A stretch of 64,000 bases of DNA from Phialocephala subalpina (taxonomy: Eukaryota; Ascomycota; Leotiomycetes; Helotiales; Mollisiaceae), in the NCBI GenBank assembly GCA_900073065.1, contig FJOG01000017.1:124001-188000 (forward strand). The letters run 5' to 3'. A program made the translations under genes and the position numbers. Below the pieces are notes generated by a model, which was not told where the DNA came from, searched no databases, and saw only the letters and a list, made by a program, of their open reading frames with translations. Positions 46,858-59,183 of this stretch are shown here, piece after piece. The first letter of the stretch is position 1. Every line of letters starts with the position of its first letter.

Positions 46858-47592
46858 CTACTTTCTGTACTTTTTTTTAGCTGATTGACACTGAAGAAAT
46901 CGACGAAATGCCACATTTGAGACGTTGGACCACCGAGGGATCTGAGGAGGGAAGTAGATGGTATCGGTGTTGAAATTCATGTAGGCCCCGAATCCGAACG
47001 AGGTACAGGTGCGAGCAAGATAGTGTCTTCGGGATTTGCGGCATGTCTGTAATGCTGGGTGGATAGGATGATTCGATTCGAATATGGGTCCTACTTTCTC
47101 GAGTCCAGCCATAACAGCTTCTTCCGAAAAGCCCCTAATTTCATCGGGAGGGGCCCGCAGAAATGTTAGCAACCTATCTCCAGGCAGTGAATCCGGGGAC
47201 GCAGATGGGTCTCAAATGTGTATTCCCAGATCGTAAGTCAAAATTCTTTGGGAAGAAATGTAAAAGCTAGAGAGTATCTGCGGAGGTTGCAGTAGTTTCA
47301 ACAGACGTTGCATTTGTTGCCTTTGCTTGACAAGGTCATCGAACATCTCCTGCATTTTATCGACGTACCCTTCTTTGCCTAGGCCGGGGACTGGTAAGCG
47401 CTCCCAAGGTTTCCCTTTGGAGACATGAGTGCTGGCCCACGACTCGAAGGATATAGGGGGAGTGTCGACATATTGGAATTCGGACAGAAATCTTTCTAAA
47501 TTCCATTCGTAGGATAAGGGCTCCATTTCTGCATCTAACACAGCATCACGCTGGTGGCGTATACTATTGGGATCTGAACCGATTATCTTCAT
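46858..47592 (-). pseudogene. 2EXR-like gene interrupted by an in-frame TGA
   Basis: One frame runs from an ATG at 47592 to a stop at 46858 (244 codons) broken only by a TGA at 47212-47214. Before the stop are RFLSEFQYVDTPPISFESW and a Gln-rich helix. After it come LLTFLRAPPDEIRGF, HPALQTCRKSRRHYL and NFNTDTIYFPPQIP, which resemble the C-terminal half of fungal 2EXR proteins (LLxVCRESR ... xxxDTLYF). CGA to TGA by cytosine deamination is the simplest explanation; readthrough or a missed intron is less likely. Function of 2EXR proteins is unknown. Family assignment is moderate. Confidence 0.5.
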
Positions 47593-48051
47593 TGCACCAG
47601 CTGCGAAAGACGTCGTCGTTGTTGGTTGCTGGATTGTTGGTGAAGAGTGTTTGATTGCGTTTACTTCGCAAGGAGCTAGAACACGTTGTCAGGTGCGCGT
47701 GAGGCCGTAGAACAGGTGATTGTGGTGATAACGTCCGAGCTGGACACTGGAGAATTATAACTTAGACGCGAGAATAGAGGACAAAGAATGATGGAAAACA
47801 GTGGGAACATTCTCCCTGGGTTGAGAGTCGAGTTCAGGATAGACTTCCCCAGAGGAATCTCAGCATGGACCAGTTAGCGTTCAAAGCTCTCGCCAGCCGC
47901 TTCACGCCACTAGGAACATGGACGTCACGATTAAGCTCACAGGAGCTTTCGGATCTCCAAACCCCTCATCAACAACTCCCAATGGCAACATTGAAACGTA
48001 TCTGAACCTCTCCCTACTACCTGAGCTCCGGCAGAGCAGCACTCGCCCAAC
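47593..48051. other. divergent intergenic region
   Basis: About 460 bp between two divergent genes; no specific feature identified. Confidence 0.5.
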
Positions 48052-49272
48052 ATGAACAGCAGAACTCCGCCTCAATCGATCTCGAACGACTCCTTCGCAG
48101 ACAGCGCTCCCTCCTCAGACAACGACCCTTACGATGGCGCGAACCAAAGCATCAATTTCCTAGACAGAACGAACTTCCCGAAACCTATGCCAATTTTTGG
48201 TCCACTGTTTGGCTTCAACGATAAGCGCTTCTCAGTGTTTCTGCAGACCAGAGTTGCCACGGCCAAACAGATCCTCGACCGACCACCCACACAAGAAGAA
48301 GTAGCTGCACTTGCATACTATACTGCAAAGTACATATCTGTCATATCATATGGAGGGCCTCTTGGTATGGCAGGTGGGTTATGGAGAGCTTACGGGACGA
48401 AGTCTACTTTTCGATTCCCACTTTTTCAACCGAACTTGGAGAAGTTCAAGGCAGACGTGTTTCCTACTGCTCGAATTCCGGCTCTAAAAGGTCTGTGGGC
48501 AGTCATGGCCTGGCACTTAGTCAGAGGTATGGCATATGGTACTATGGGTAATATTATTGGGCAAATATTCTTTGCAAGCTATGCGACTTCTGTCTCTGTA
48601 GTTGGTGAACTCCAGGATCCGAGATTGAAGCAGTTTCACGAGGCCATAAAGAAGAGAGGGAGGGAATCTGCAGAGAAGAGACAAGGAACATTGCAAGGGG
48701 TGGGACAACAAGGTCAGATGCGGGGTCAACAACCTCAGGCTCAGCAGAGCGAAATGCAGGACGATGGAAGCCCTACTGCTGGCATGTATGGCCGAGCAGA
48801 TATGACGCCGACACCAGAAACTTACGAAACAACTCCACAACCTAGTCCACCGAGGGGACAATTCCCACAAAGAAGACCTGTGCCGACCGAGGCGCCGGCT
48901 AAGAGTTCTGAGAGTAGCCCCTTCGATATTATCGATGATGCTTCACCGACAGGCGGGCAGGGAATCTATGGGAATACGACAGCATCACAGCCGCAAGGCT
49001 CTGCATGGGAGAGGTTACGGAGAGGAGAGAAGCCAGCATCTATTCCTACAAAGACCACGAGTTCATCGAATCCCGGTGTTCGGACACAGCAGCAGATGCA
49101 GGCTCAGAGAGAGCAGAGGGAAGGCGCCACTTTGGGAGATAGCTATACTTTTTCGAAGTCGGATGAAGAGAGGAGTTATGCCAAGGATGAAGCACAGAAG
49201 GAATTTGATGCTCGAATTGAGCGTGAGAGACGGGGAGGTGACTTCAATGCGGGAGGGAATCGGAAATGGTGA
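48052..49272 (+). CDS. conserved fungal membrane-associated protein, unknown function
   Basis: One exon, 406 residues. Residues 35-190 are the conserved-looking part: KPMPIFGPLFGFNDKRFSVF, ISYGGPLGMAGGLWRAYGT, TFRFPLFQP, and LKGLWAVMAWHLVRGMAYG followed by IIGQIFFASYATSVSVVG. Two moderately hydrophobic Gly/Ala-rich segments suggest membrane insertion. The C-terminal half is disordered, rich in Gln, Pro and Ser, and ends in a charged helix (YAKDEAQKEFDARIERERRG). I know of no assigned function; a mitochondrial site is possible but there is no clear presequence. Confidence 0.75.
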   Translation: MNSRTPPQSISNDSFADSAPSSDNDPYDGANQSINFLDRTNFPKPMPIFGPLFGFNDKRFSVFLQTRVATAKQILDRPPTQEEVAALAYYTAKYISVISYGGPLGMAGGLWRAYGTKSTFRFPLFQPNLEKFKADVFPTARIPALKGLWAVMAWHLVRGMAYGTMGNIIGQIFFASYATSVSVVGELQDPRLKQFHEAIKKRGRESAEKRQGTLQGVGQQGQMRGQQPQAQQSEMQDDGSPTAGMYGRADMTPTPETYETTPQPSPPRGQFPQRRPVPTEAPAKSSESSPFDIIDDASPTGGQGIYGNTTASQPQGSAWERLRRGEKPASIPTKTTSSSNPGVRTQQQMQAQREQREGATLGDSYTFSKSDEERSYAKDEAQKEFDARIERERRGGDFNAGGNRKW

Positions 49273-50482
49273 TGATACACAGTTGTATATGGAGTAAAAC
49301 ATGCATTGATACGGCGTTCATATGCTTCTAGGATAGAAAATAAACAGTATCGCGATCTCACCACAATCAACGTTACGAGCATTTCAAATTTGCTGATTGT
49401 CTGTCATTGGATGATACAGACGAAAATCCCAAATTTGCCAGTCATTGTTGGTGTTCGATGTTGGTTGCGAAAGCTGGAAGTATGGCTTCAATATTCCACG
49501 CAACGTCGGTGCAGGTCCATAGCAAAAAGACTAAGCAAGTGGTTCTGACATCGAATAAGAGCAATCTCAAGTTTTGTCTAGTCTTTCCATCGAGAACCTA
49601 CCGAACACAGTTTGAAGTTTCTCAACGTGAAGACTCAATAACCTGACTTTGGCTGGGCCAGTGGACCAGCCGAGTGTTGTCTCCCGCGAGAATACGATGC
49701 GTTGAATTTCAGCGAAAAGAAGGCGTATATCATCAAACAAAAATGCATGCATCTATATGTCACAGAGCATGGCTTCATCTCAGAATATTGGTTGCAGGCT
49801 ACCAATGCTGCAATTTCTCATTGGTTGGTCTAGCCTGCAATCACCTTACTCGTTAGACCACCATCATTTCCGGTGCGAACTTCGACGCGTCAAATCTCAA
49901 CCAAATCGAAGCTGCATGCCATAAAACTGAAGGACAAGTGTCTATATACCTCAAAATGTACTTATATCGTGAAATATTGGTTACTTTCTGCCGGTATTGA
50001 TGTTTTGTAGACAATTGGAGTGGTTGTCTTGGGTGGACACCTCTAGTGAATCAAAGGTTTGATCTCGACACTTCGATCGGAATGAGCGGAATGCTTTGGA
50101 ATCGGGAAAGTATCTTGGAAGACATAGAGATTATTTTGGGCCGTCAAATATCGATGGAAGCTTGTGGTTGAGGAATTTCGCGGTGTTGCGTCTTGGCTGG
50201 CTGTAGTGCTGAGTCGGAATTCCTTCAGCGAAGTCACGCAGCATACAACGTATAGCAAGTCAAGCATCTGCAGAACGTGGGATAATATTCTGCCTCTACT
50301 ATGGATAGAATCTCGAGTCTTTGACTTCAATCAGAGTGTTCTCGCAGTGTGAGCTTTGGTGCTACTCGTCAAGTGTTCCAGTGTTGGGTCCCCACCGCCA
50401 CCACCTTGACTTCATCATCACCACTCACCACCAGCACCCATCAATCATACAAACAGATTCGACTCATCAACATACGCCACAA
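49273..50482. other. intergenic region
   Basis: About 1.2 kb of ordinary non-coding sequence before the inverted repeat and gap. Short open frames only. Confidence 0.5.
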
Positions 50483-51125
50483 TTCCCAGCTCGGCACCTC
50501 TCTCACACTACCCTTCTTGCCCCTTGTACCCACTTTACATTCTCGTCCTNNNNNNNNNNNNNNNNNNNNNNNNNNNNNNNNNNNNNNNNNNNNNNNNNNN
50601 NNNNNNNNNNNNNNNNNNNNNNNNNNNNNNNNNNNNNNNNNNNNNNNNNNNNNNNNNNNNNNNNNNNNNNNNNNNNNNNNNNNNNNNNNNNNNNNNNNNN
50701 NNNNNNNNNNNNNNNNNNNNNNNNNNNNNNNNNNNNNNNNNNNNNNNNNNNNNNNNNNNNNNNNNNNNNNNNNNNNNNNNNNNNNNNNNNNNNNNNNNNN
50801 NNNNNNNNNNNNNNNNNNNNNNNNNNNNNNNNNNNNNNNNNNNNNNNNNNNNNNNNNNNNNNNNNNNNNNNNNNNNNNNNNNNNNNNNNNNNNNNNNNNN
50901 NNNNNNNNNNNNNNNNNNNNNNNNNNNNNNNNNNNNNNNNNNNNNNNNNNNNNNNNNNNNNNNNNNNNNNNNNNNNNNNNNNNNNNNNNNNNNNNNNNNN
51001 NNNNNNNNNNNNNNNNNNNNNNNNAAAGGAAGAGAAGAAAGCTTTTTTTCATAGGGGGAGGACGAGAATGTAAAGTGGGTACAAGGGGCAAGAAGGGTAG
51101 TGTGAGAGAGGTGCCGAGCTGGGAA
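50483..51125. repeat. perfect 67-bp inverted repeat around an assembly gap
   Basis: Bases 50483-50549 are the exact reverse complement of 51059-51125 (67 of 67). Between them are 475 N (50550-51024) and 34 bases of unique sequence (AAAGGAAGAGAAG...). The long open frames reported across this region exist only because N is read through. Either a palindromic element that resisted sequencing or a scaffolding artefact. Confidence 0.9.
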
Positions 51126-52890
51126 GGAGTGAGGGTTGGTGAGGAAGGTGTTGCGTGAGTGAAGTAGCAAGAGAGGAAGGAACACAGTCCGAACACTCAA
51201 GGCTGCTGAATTCCCGCGGGCGCGACCTTCCTGTTTACTAGAAACCGATTAGGTTGGCGAGAGATACCGAAATCAGGAGTGGAAGATGTCCGACTTGATC
51301 GCGAAGTAAATTTGTCCTCGATCGAATTTGTAGCTTCCAAACTGTCCTTGGAGCTCAAGCTCCTCGAACATGCCCGAAACCTACTCAAGCTCCCACCAAA
51401 CCAGCTTAAAAATTGACTTGAACGGACTTCAAAGTCAATTCGAACTGGATCCAAACGAAACGCGACGTCGATTACAGCAAAGTACTAGACGCGCTAATCT
51501 AGGATAAACATCAAATCTTGACTATGATAGTTGACGTTCTGCTTCACTTGAGCTCACCGTCTACGAAAATAATCAGGTACCGGCAGCCTCATTCGAAAAA
51601 GCTTTGGGAGCTAAAATAATACGATGTTCGATGCACAAAGTACTCGACGCTCAATTTAAAGACATGCAAAAAGCGGAGATCCGTGGCTGAGCTTCGCTTC
51701 AATGTTCCAGTAGATCTGGACTATTGCAGAATTCGGATGAAATCTTTGAGGAGGATTTCCGGAATTGCGTGAGGCCTTGTCCTCACGGCTCTCGGGCGGG
51801 AGGTTGAGCGGAATATCGAACGCGGGATTTTTGCTGACATTCGATTGCAGCGGCGCACCGGTAGCCTTGTGAAGTTGTAAAATGTACAGCAAATCTCCAA
51901 TTGACCACACTCGATTCTCCCGAGCCAGATATTCGATACAGGAGGAAGCGGACTCCAGCAGACACTCCCGTACCACACAGAAAGATCAGGTCTCCTTAAC
52001 ACCGGACATCAAGACCCGCCGGAGATTTCTTCATAGCTGAAGTTAATCTAGAACTTAACTTCCAAGCGATGTTCTAGTTTTGTTGCACATCTAGATGTGG
52101 CGGAAGTCCGAGCTAGCGTGGCAAATTGAGCCGCACTTTAAATCTCGACCTCAAATCTCCGAATCCTACTCGGACATCTCCATTATACGACTTGCAACAA
52201 ACTCAACGTCCAACTAGATCCGGAAACATTTGATAGTTGCAGTGTGCACCGTCATTCGCCGAAGCCAAGAGTCTGGACGGGTAGCCGGACATTGCGCCGG
52301 AGCGGAGCGGTGTGTAAGGCAATTTCCGTTCTGGGGACATTTGAGAAAAGGGTTTCCTTGGCCATATTTGCTCGTCTTTTATCGAATGGAGGAACGGGGA
52401 TTGAAACGCCAAGAAGTGTAATGGGATGCACCCGCAGTAAAAGGTGATTAAGAAGAGGGAAAAGTCTCCGATCGGCGTACAGCGACTTCGCAACACGAGT
52501 TGGTCCTATTGAGAGCAATTTCCATCGCAAGAAAAGTGCTACTAGGCTCAAAATGAAAGAATGTCCATGCCCTTATGGAGAGGCGGCTAAGAAGACGCTG
52601 AAGTGAGAAAAACGATCAAGTTCTGAAAAGCACCCAAAAGCCGACCGTTTCGCAAACGATTCGGAAACGTTTGGGAAACGACTAGCCGGGCGGCCGCCGG
52701 TGTGAAGCGCCATGCGATGTGCAACAAAAACCTTGTGAAACATCTGCCTGCACGTGCACGGCTTCACATGTGCGTCCAGGCGGCTGGGAAAAGGGGGACC
52801 GAGTCGTGACGAGTCCAGTTGCTTTTATGTACTCTAAATCTGATCACTAAGTATATATACAAGAATATTTCATGCTCTCGAGGATCGCGG
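51126..52890. other. non-coding region with repeat fossils
   Basis: About 1.8 kb. The segment 51880-51922 is related to the repeat at 6037-6420. Several short minus-strand frames overlap it, none recognisable as a gene. This region lies downstream of the ETF-QO gene. Confidence 0.5.
51880..51922. repeat. distant copy of the 6-kb dispersed repeat
   Basis: Read on the minus strand this holds AATCGAGTGTGGTCAATTGG followed by TTTGCTGTACATTTT, matching the core of the copies at 6037 and 6380 (about 75% by eye). The minus-strand frames also share residues (ENRVW(S/T)(I/L)G), so the ancestor may have been coding. Confidence 0.45.
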
Positions 52891-55015
52891 CTAGGTCATG
52901 AAGTATTTAGGACCTTCACCTCCTTGAGGCGTTGCCCAGTTGATATCTGGAAGAGAGTTAGCTGAATCAAAGCAGGGAATAACCAGATTTGAATTTACCT
53001 TGGTCTGGCACCTTGATATCGCAAGTTTTGCAGTGGATGCAACTGCAATTGTTAGTGAGAGCCGTATCAAGAATAGCTGTGAGCTTACTTTTGAGCATTG
53101 ATCTGGAACCTGACTCCAATGTCCTTAGACTCGTCCTCAACGTACTCGTACACGCCTGCTGGGCAGAATCTGTTCTCGATGCCCTTGTACTTGGGCCACT
53201 CCATCTCGGCATGCTTGTCCCAGTCCTTGACTTGCAGATGAACAGGTTGATCCTCTTCGTGATTCGTACCCGTTCTGCTGACACTAGTCAAGATATCAAA
53301 GCTGATCTTGCCGTCGGGCTTCTCGTACTCGATCTTCTTGCACTCATCTGCCAACTTGGTAGCGGAAGAATCAGTGCCCTTGTGCTTGAGCGTCCACGGC
53401 ACTTTGCCCTTCAGGATGTAGGCTTCAAGTCCAGAGTACATGATGCCACCGTATAGCTTTAGCGGTGAGTGGAAGGATGGCCGCATGTTCCTGACTTCCT
53501 TCAATTCCTTCCAGATCCATGACTTGCGAAGAGCGTCTTCGTAGTCGTACAAAAATATGGTTCCTGCATCGGTGTTTGCAAGGGCATTCCAAGTTGCTTC
53601 CGCAGCAAGCATACCAGACTTCATGGCCGTATGAGTTCCCTTGATCTTTGGGACATTAAGGAATCCTGCGGTATCGCCTATGAGGGCACCTCCGGGGAAC
53701 GCGACTTTAGGTATCGATTGGAAACCTCCTTCATTGAGCGCTCTTGCACCGTAAGAGATACATTTCCCGCCTTCTAAAACAGAACGATATAATGGATGGA
53801 GTTTTAAGCGTTGACTGTCATATTATTAGCAAAATAACAATTCATTTTCGGGACGAAGCAGCGAGGAAACGAAAATCAGTAAATTTGAGGAGGAGACGTA
53901 CAACTCCTGATATGGCGAGAGCCAAGGGTTTGGGTAGTCCAATCCAACAACCAAACCCACGCTGACCAAGTTGTCTCCAAAATGGTACATCCAACCACCT
54001 CCATATGTGTCTGCAGAAAGAGGATAGCCCATTGAATGCACAACCTGACCCTTCTGGAATTTCTCTGGCTGGATCTCCCAGACCTCTTTTATCCCAAGAC
54101 CATATGTTTGTGGTTGACTCTCGCTTCGAAGGTCGAATTTCTTGATGACTTGTTTCGTCAGACTTCCGTGGCAACCCTCGGCGAATAATGTGATCCTTGC
54201 GTGGAATTCCATGCCTCTCTCGAAGTTATCCTTTGGCTTCCCTTCCCTTGAAAGACCAAGGTCATTGGTTGCCACACCTTGAACTGACCCATCCGGCCTG
54301 TATAGAACTTCCGAAGCAGCGAATCCAGGATAGACTTCGACTCCTACCTCCTCTGCCATTTCTCCAAGCCACCTCGTGAACTGGTTCAAACTGACAATGT
54401 AGTTTCCATCGTTGTGCATTTGAGGTGGCGCGGGTATGGGTATCGAGCCGGTCTTAGTAAGAAATCGCATCTTATCGCCGGTGGCAGGAGTTGCATGTTC
54501 GAATCTGTTCTCATTGTCTTCGGCCAACCAGTCTGGTATCAATTCGTTGATTGCTCTTGGTTCGATGACAGCCCCAGACAAGATATGTGCCCCAATCTCC
54601 CCCGCCTTTTCCAACAACAATACTCGAAAGTCCTCATTGCCAGCCTCGTTTGCCAATTGCTTTAATCGGATCGCAGCAGCCAGGCCAGCAGGTCCTGATC
54701 GTGTCAATGATTGTCTTGAGACATTGCCATAGGAAGCTTACCTCCACCAACAATACATACATCGACCTCGTCACTTTCCCGATCAATGGACTTTGGATCA
54801 AAATCATCATTGACGTCTGCCAACCTGCGTGTGACCGAGAGCGAGAACTCTCGTCGTTGAGCGAAAGGCCGGGCGAGAGTCGAGTGGGGTGAGTGGCGGG
54901 ACAAGCTGGAATTTGTTTGGAAACATCGTCGTGAAGCCTGTGACAAGGCTCTGACAGGCTGACGTCTCAGCAGATTGCGCTGCAGATTTGTTGTAACCGA
55001 CCTGGAGGAAGCCAT
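52891..55015 (-). CDS. ETFDH: electron transfer flavoprotein-ubiquinone oxidoreductase
   Basis: Five exons (55015-54742, 54694-53902, 53814-53089, 53042-52999, 52946-52891), 630 residues, introns 46-87 bp. An Arg/Ser-rich mitochondrial presequence (about 70 residues) precedes the FAD-binding motif [17 protein letters not shown], then [44 protein letters not shown], and the C-terminal [4Fe-4S] ligands in FCPAGVYE and [11 protein letters not shown], ending [14 protein letters not shown]. The enzyme passes electrons from ETF, reduced by acyl-CoA and other dehydrogenases, to ubiquinone in the inner mitochondrial membrane. Length matches the family (about 600-650). Known as CIR2 in yeast and ETFDH in animals. 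All phases close. Confidence 0.95.
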
Positions 55016-56446
55016 ACTGGAATGTCACCACATCGCCTTTTTTGTTGTAAGAGACAATTGCAGGTCGTCTGATATGCTTCATGATGTAGAATTAGATTTC
55101 GAGCTTGTTCGGTACTCGGTTGACAGTCGGCATCGCACCCAATCAACATTGTCCCGCTGCAAAGCGAATGGCGCTCTCCATGTCTCCATGAACAGCCTCA
55201 ATTCTTTCAGCGCACATCGCCGACGGCAGTATCCACACATTAAGCATAAGTATCGCCAAATGAGCATCTTCATGATGCCACACGATGATCTCATCTTCGC
55301 CCATAGCAGTTTTGCTTATGATCGTCTCTCCATCATGCATTCCAGCTCTCTCTTCACTTGGCGACATCGTGACTCGAGTCCAACTGCCTCCCAGACTTCG
55401 GACAATCCGAAATAGATTATCTTTCTGTCATCTTGGGGAGACCCGCTGTCAATATCTGCCAATATTGCTTCTTTCTAAGAACATCAATCAACATTTGTTC
55501 ACTTGGCATCAGAGTGCTGTTTTTTGGCGACGAGATCAGCCAATATGGAACTGTCACTGAGTCCTTCGAAACGCCCCAACCAGATAAAAACCGGGGAGAA
55601 CAAGCCGGCAGATATGCGCTCCGGATAATCCAACCAAACTCGAATGGTTCCGAGTGTCTGAAAACGGAAATCATGGCGTTCGTTGTTTGACGTTCGAGCT
55701 CTGGAGCCGAAGGTGTTTGACCCCCTGGTCGGCGCATCGTCCCAAAGAGCCTCACCCGCATTCTCGTCCATACCATAGCACGTTGAGTCTCTCCACTGAA
55801 AAACCAGATCCTGCTCAGATCACGTTTCACAGTACCGCTGCCTCTGGAACGTGCTGTGCTTCTCCATCCTTGAAATGTCTGGGCATGAGTTGCAACCTGC
55901 TCTGGGACTAAGTCTAACCCAAATCCAGCCTCAAAACAGACCCAGCTATGTCACCACAGCTGGGTGGCTGGAAGGTTGGTTTCCACTCTCGTTCACAGAC
56001 CTTCTCGGTTACAACCTATTTCTGGCTTTCCTCCGATCTTTCATGCTCAGTTCTGGCCCGTTCATTCGTCCCTTAGTTTGACAGCAGTCAGCCGAGAAAC
56101 TTAATTCTCCTTTCAAATGTAGATCAGACGAGAGATGGATGAGATTGTGCATCTTTTCATATCTTATCGTTTCATCGGAGTTGACCTCAGCGATCCCAAG
56201 CGATGCCGTGATCAAGGCCAAGGTCGTCTGGATATAAGGTCCAGCACTCCGCATGATGTGTTTTGCTCCTCATCCACTTCTACATTCTTCTTGTGCAGGC
56301 CATTTGTATCATTTCAAAGAGGTAAGTGGTAGCGGATCTACCTGCTCTTGGCTTTGCTAATCGTGAATAGCTGCGCTCATACCTTTTTACATTCTTTCAT
56401 CCATATACTCCTACGAGCTTGACGCTTCACTTTTCCATCTTTCATC
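55016..56446. other. divergent intergenic region
   Basis: About 1.4 kb between divergent genes. Open frames up to 146 codons occur but have low-complexity or random composition and no known motif. Confidence 0.5.
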
Positions 56447-58555
56447 ATGAAGAACTTCGGATCCATCCTCACATTCCTTGCCGTTTCGGCTACGCTCGTT
56501 TCTTCGAGAGCTTTACCTGTTGAGGGCAATGCAGTTGAAGCTAGAGGTCCCCTTCCATTCGGTAAGGAGCTTTCGATGGAATGTATGAGATGGCAACTAA
56601 GGTACCACAGTGAAGGAGATCTTTGCTCGTGAGCCAAAGAAAACAAGGCTGCAGGTTTGTACACCCTGCTATTGTCCTCTTCAACTTACTGACATCGATT
56701 AGGAAACGCTACAGCTTCAGCGGATGTCGCAGCGACAAGTGCGACTGGCAAGAAGGCAGCTAAGGGTACGTCACCGCTCCTACAAATATCGAGCGAACTT
56801 CCAACATCGACCTCGAACTCAACCACTACATATTTACTTACACCGTCTAGCAGCAGGAAACTCTACAGCTTCCGCGGATGTCGCAGCTACGAGCGCCACT
56901 GCAGGAAAGGCCGTATGTTCCAACGTCCATGATTTAACGCAAGTACGAGTACTAACTTCAATATACAGGCTAAAGCAGGAAAGGCTGCTAAGGGTGCCTC
57001 CAACTCAACAGCTGTCGCCTCTACCGCCTCAAACTCGACATCTGCCGCCACTGGAAAGAAGGGCAAGGTAAGTCATTTATCACGGTCACGTGGTTCTCCT
57101 TTCTCACACCTCTCGCCTCTCTTGAACACGACATCAACCTTGTTCTATAACATACTTACACATGTATTAGGCTTCCGCAGCAGCCGCAAGCACAAACAAC
57201 GCCGCTACAGGCTCCGCTTCCCAATTGGAAAACATCATCACCGGTCTGACTGGTATTGATGCCTCAACTCTCTCATCCATTGGACTTCGAGGTCTTCCCG
57301 TCCTTGAGAGCAGAAAGAAGAATGGAACCGCTACTGCTGTTTCCGCTGCTTTGACAGTAAGAATCCGTCATATCCAGAATTTCAAGGCCAAAGTACTAAC
57401 GTTGACCTACAGACTGACAAAGCCGCTAAGAAGGCCGCAAAAGCCGTAAGAGACCCCAAACTTCTATCTTTTGATTTGTGGTCATGGGACATACTTTATT
57501 CACTTCAAGGACCGCTGAATGCCCCAATTTGGCTTCATTTACTCGCTATCAACACCGCTCTAGAACCACTCCCAAAATGGACAGTTACTGACTCCTGAAC
57601 TTCTAGGCTGCTAAAGCAAGCAAGTCAGCTGCTGCTGCCGCCGCCGCTGCCGCTACCTCAGCAGTCGTAGCCCGCGACTATCCCATCGTCCTCGAGGCAC
57701 GCAAGGGCAAGAAGAATGCAACTGCAGCAGCTGCTACTGATGTTTCCGCCGCTGCTGCAACTGGAAAGGCCGCTAAGAAGGCCGCTAAAGCCGCTGCTAA
57801 GGCTTCCGCGAGTGCTGGTATGTCCACCCCGGTCCTGAATTATTGTTTTCTTTCTCTGCTCTTAGGCCACGTGCCGTGTCTCGACCACCTTGAGAACCTG
57901 GCGCTATGATGAATATAGATGCTGACTTGGATAAATAGCTGCCGCCGGTGTTGCTGCTACCCCAGCTGTAAGATGAATCCTCCAATAAATATTCTTTCCC
58001 TGCCTCTCCGTTCCACACGTCCGTGGCCAAGGTCCTACCCGACTCAATGTCCTAATGCTTCATGGAACTTGCATCCTATTACACCAAGACATACTAAATG
58101 GCCGTACTGACACATACTCAACAGGCTGTCGCTGCCAACGCTGATGTCGCCGCCGTTGGTAAGGCCGCTAAAGGAAAAGCCTCCAAGAGTGCTAGCGCTA
58201 GTGCGGCTACAGCTGTAAGGAGACCTCCCATTTCGATCTTTCGCAGCCCAGTGTACTGATTTGAACCTTTAGACCGAGAACGCTGCTGCCAGTGATGGAT
58301 CTGCGGGTATCGCCGTGAGTTACCAGTCCTTTCTGCTCCCTCCCACCCACAAGCACTGGACCACAAACTGACATTGATTACAGGCTGCTGCTGCCGCACA
58401 GAGTGCTGTCGATGCCGCTGCAGATGGTACTCTTATCACAGCTGTACGTCCCCCCTTCTCCCCCCGTGACCACCCACTCACTAACATACCTCCAGACATC
58501 CTCAGCCGCAAGCACCAAAGCCACTAAGGCCGCCAAAGGAAAGGCCGCCGCGTAA
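56447..58555 (+). CDS. alanine-rich repetitive secreted protein with 13 exons
   Basis: Exons 56447-56561, 56640-56654, 56703-56765, 56851-56912, 56969-57067, 57171-57356, 57414-57446, 57607-57817, 57939-57967, 58125-58214, 58273-58314, 58384-58443 and 58496-58555 give 354 residues. A signal peptide (MKNFGSILTFLAVSATLVSS) is followed by repeats built from Ala, Lys, Gly, Ser and Thr: ATSATGKKAAKG, ATAGKAKAGKAAKG, ATGKAAKKAAKAAAKASASA. Three related segments, EARGPLPFG, RGLPVLESRKKNGTA and RDYPIVLEARKGKKNATA, punctuate it and carry dibasic sites. The composition suggests a cell-wall or secreted polycation, possibly protease-processed. No family is recognised. Exons 2, 7 and 9 are 15, 33 and 29 nt; exon 2 is the least certain. 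Confidence 0.72.
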
Positions 58556-59017
58556 ATTCTTCTCTTATAGCATTTGTGGTGTGTGTGTGATTAGCATTGG
58601 GAAGCTGGGATACAAATTGGTTTGGGATGAACTGGAAAGGTTGGGGTCGGAAATAGGAGTATGAAAAATAAACCATGATTGAATCAATTGGTTATTTATA
58701 TTTATAGACTTGTATATTATGAGACTTTCAGTGTTTTGACAGAGCATTGATGATGTTATGAATTTAATGCGCTGTGCCTGGGGGAGATGAAGTGAGGTGA
58801 AGGTATACCTGCACGTGACTGGGTGGATGAAAGAGGAAGGAATGAGGGGCGTCGCTTGCGTAGGCAAGCGCACCGTCGAGACTCGACAGCTGTCTAACAG
58901 TGGCTCTTTCTAAGCCGGAGATTAAGATAATCCGGGCGCCGTGAGTGGTCAAATTTCTCCCTCGGCTTAGGAAAAGAGCCCGGGCCGACTCGGCGGCTCG
59001 GCTCGGCTCTTAATTTT

Positions 59018-59183
59018 GAGGATATACTCCGAGATAAAAGAGAGTACACTATATACTACACACAATTAAGATGCTTTATATATAAGCGCGTTTCTATTAA
59101 AGGGAACTTAGCGGACTTTTATACGCGCTACTATACTTACATTTGCTCTCTTAATTTAAAGCGTTACCTTAGAGTATATCCTC
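59018..59183. mobile_element. AT-rich MITE-like element
   Basis: Perfect 12-b terminal inverted repeats, GAGGATATACTC at 59018-59029 and GAGTATATCCTC at 59172-59183, bound about 166 bp that is very AT-rich with many TpA steps, as after repeat-induced point mutation. No coding frame inside. No target duplication is clear. Further inverted blocks (GCGGACTT at about 59111 and AAGTCCGC at about 59209) straddle the right end, so the original element may have been larger. Confidence 0.55.

Noticed and set aside
50321..51200. Five long open frames across 50.3-51.2 kb on both strands
   Set aside because: They exist only because the N gap is read as open sequence; the flanks are an inverted repeat, which explains matching frames on both strands.
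57797..58511. Minus-strand frames opposite the Ala-rich gene
   Set aside because: Repetitive GCN codons on the plus strand create open frames on the other strand; no independent support.
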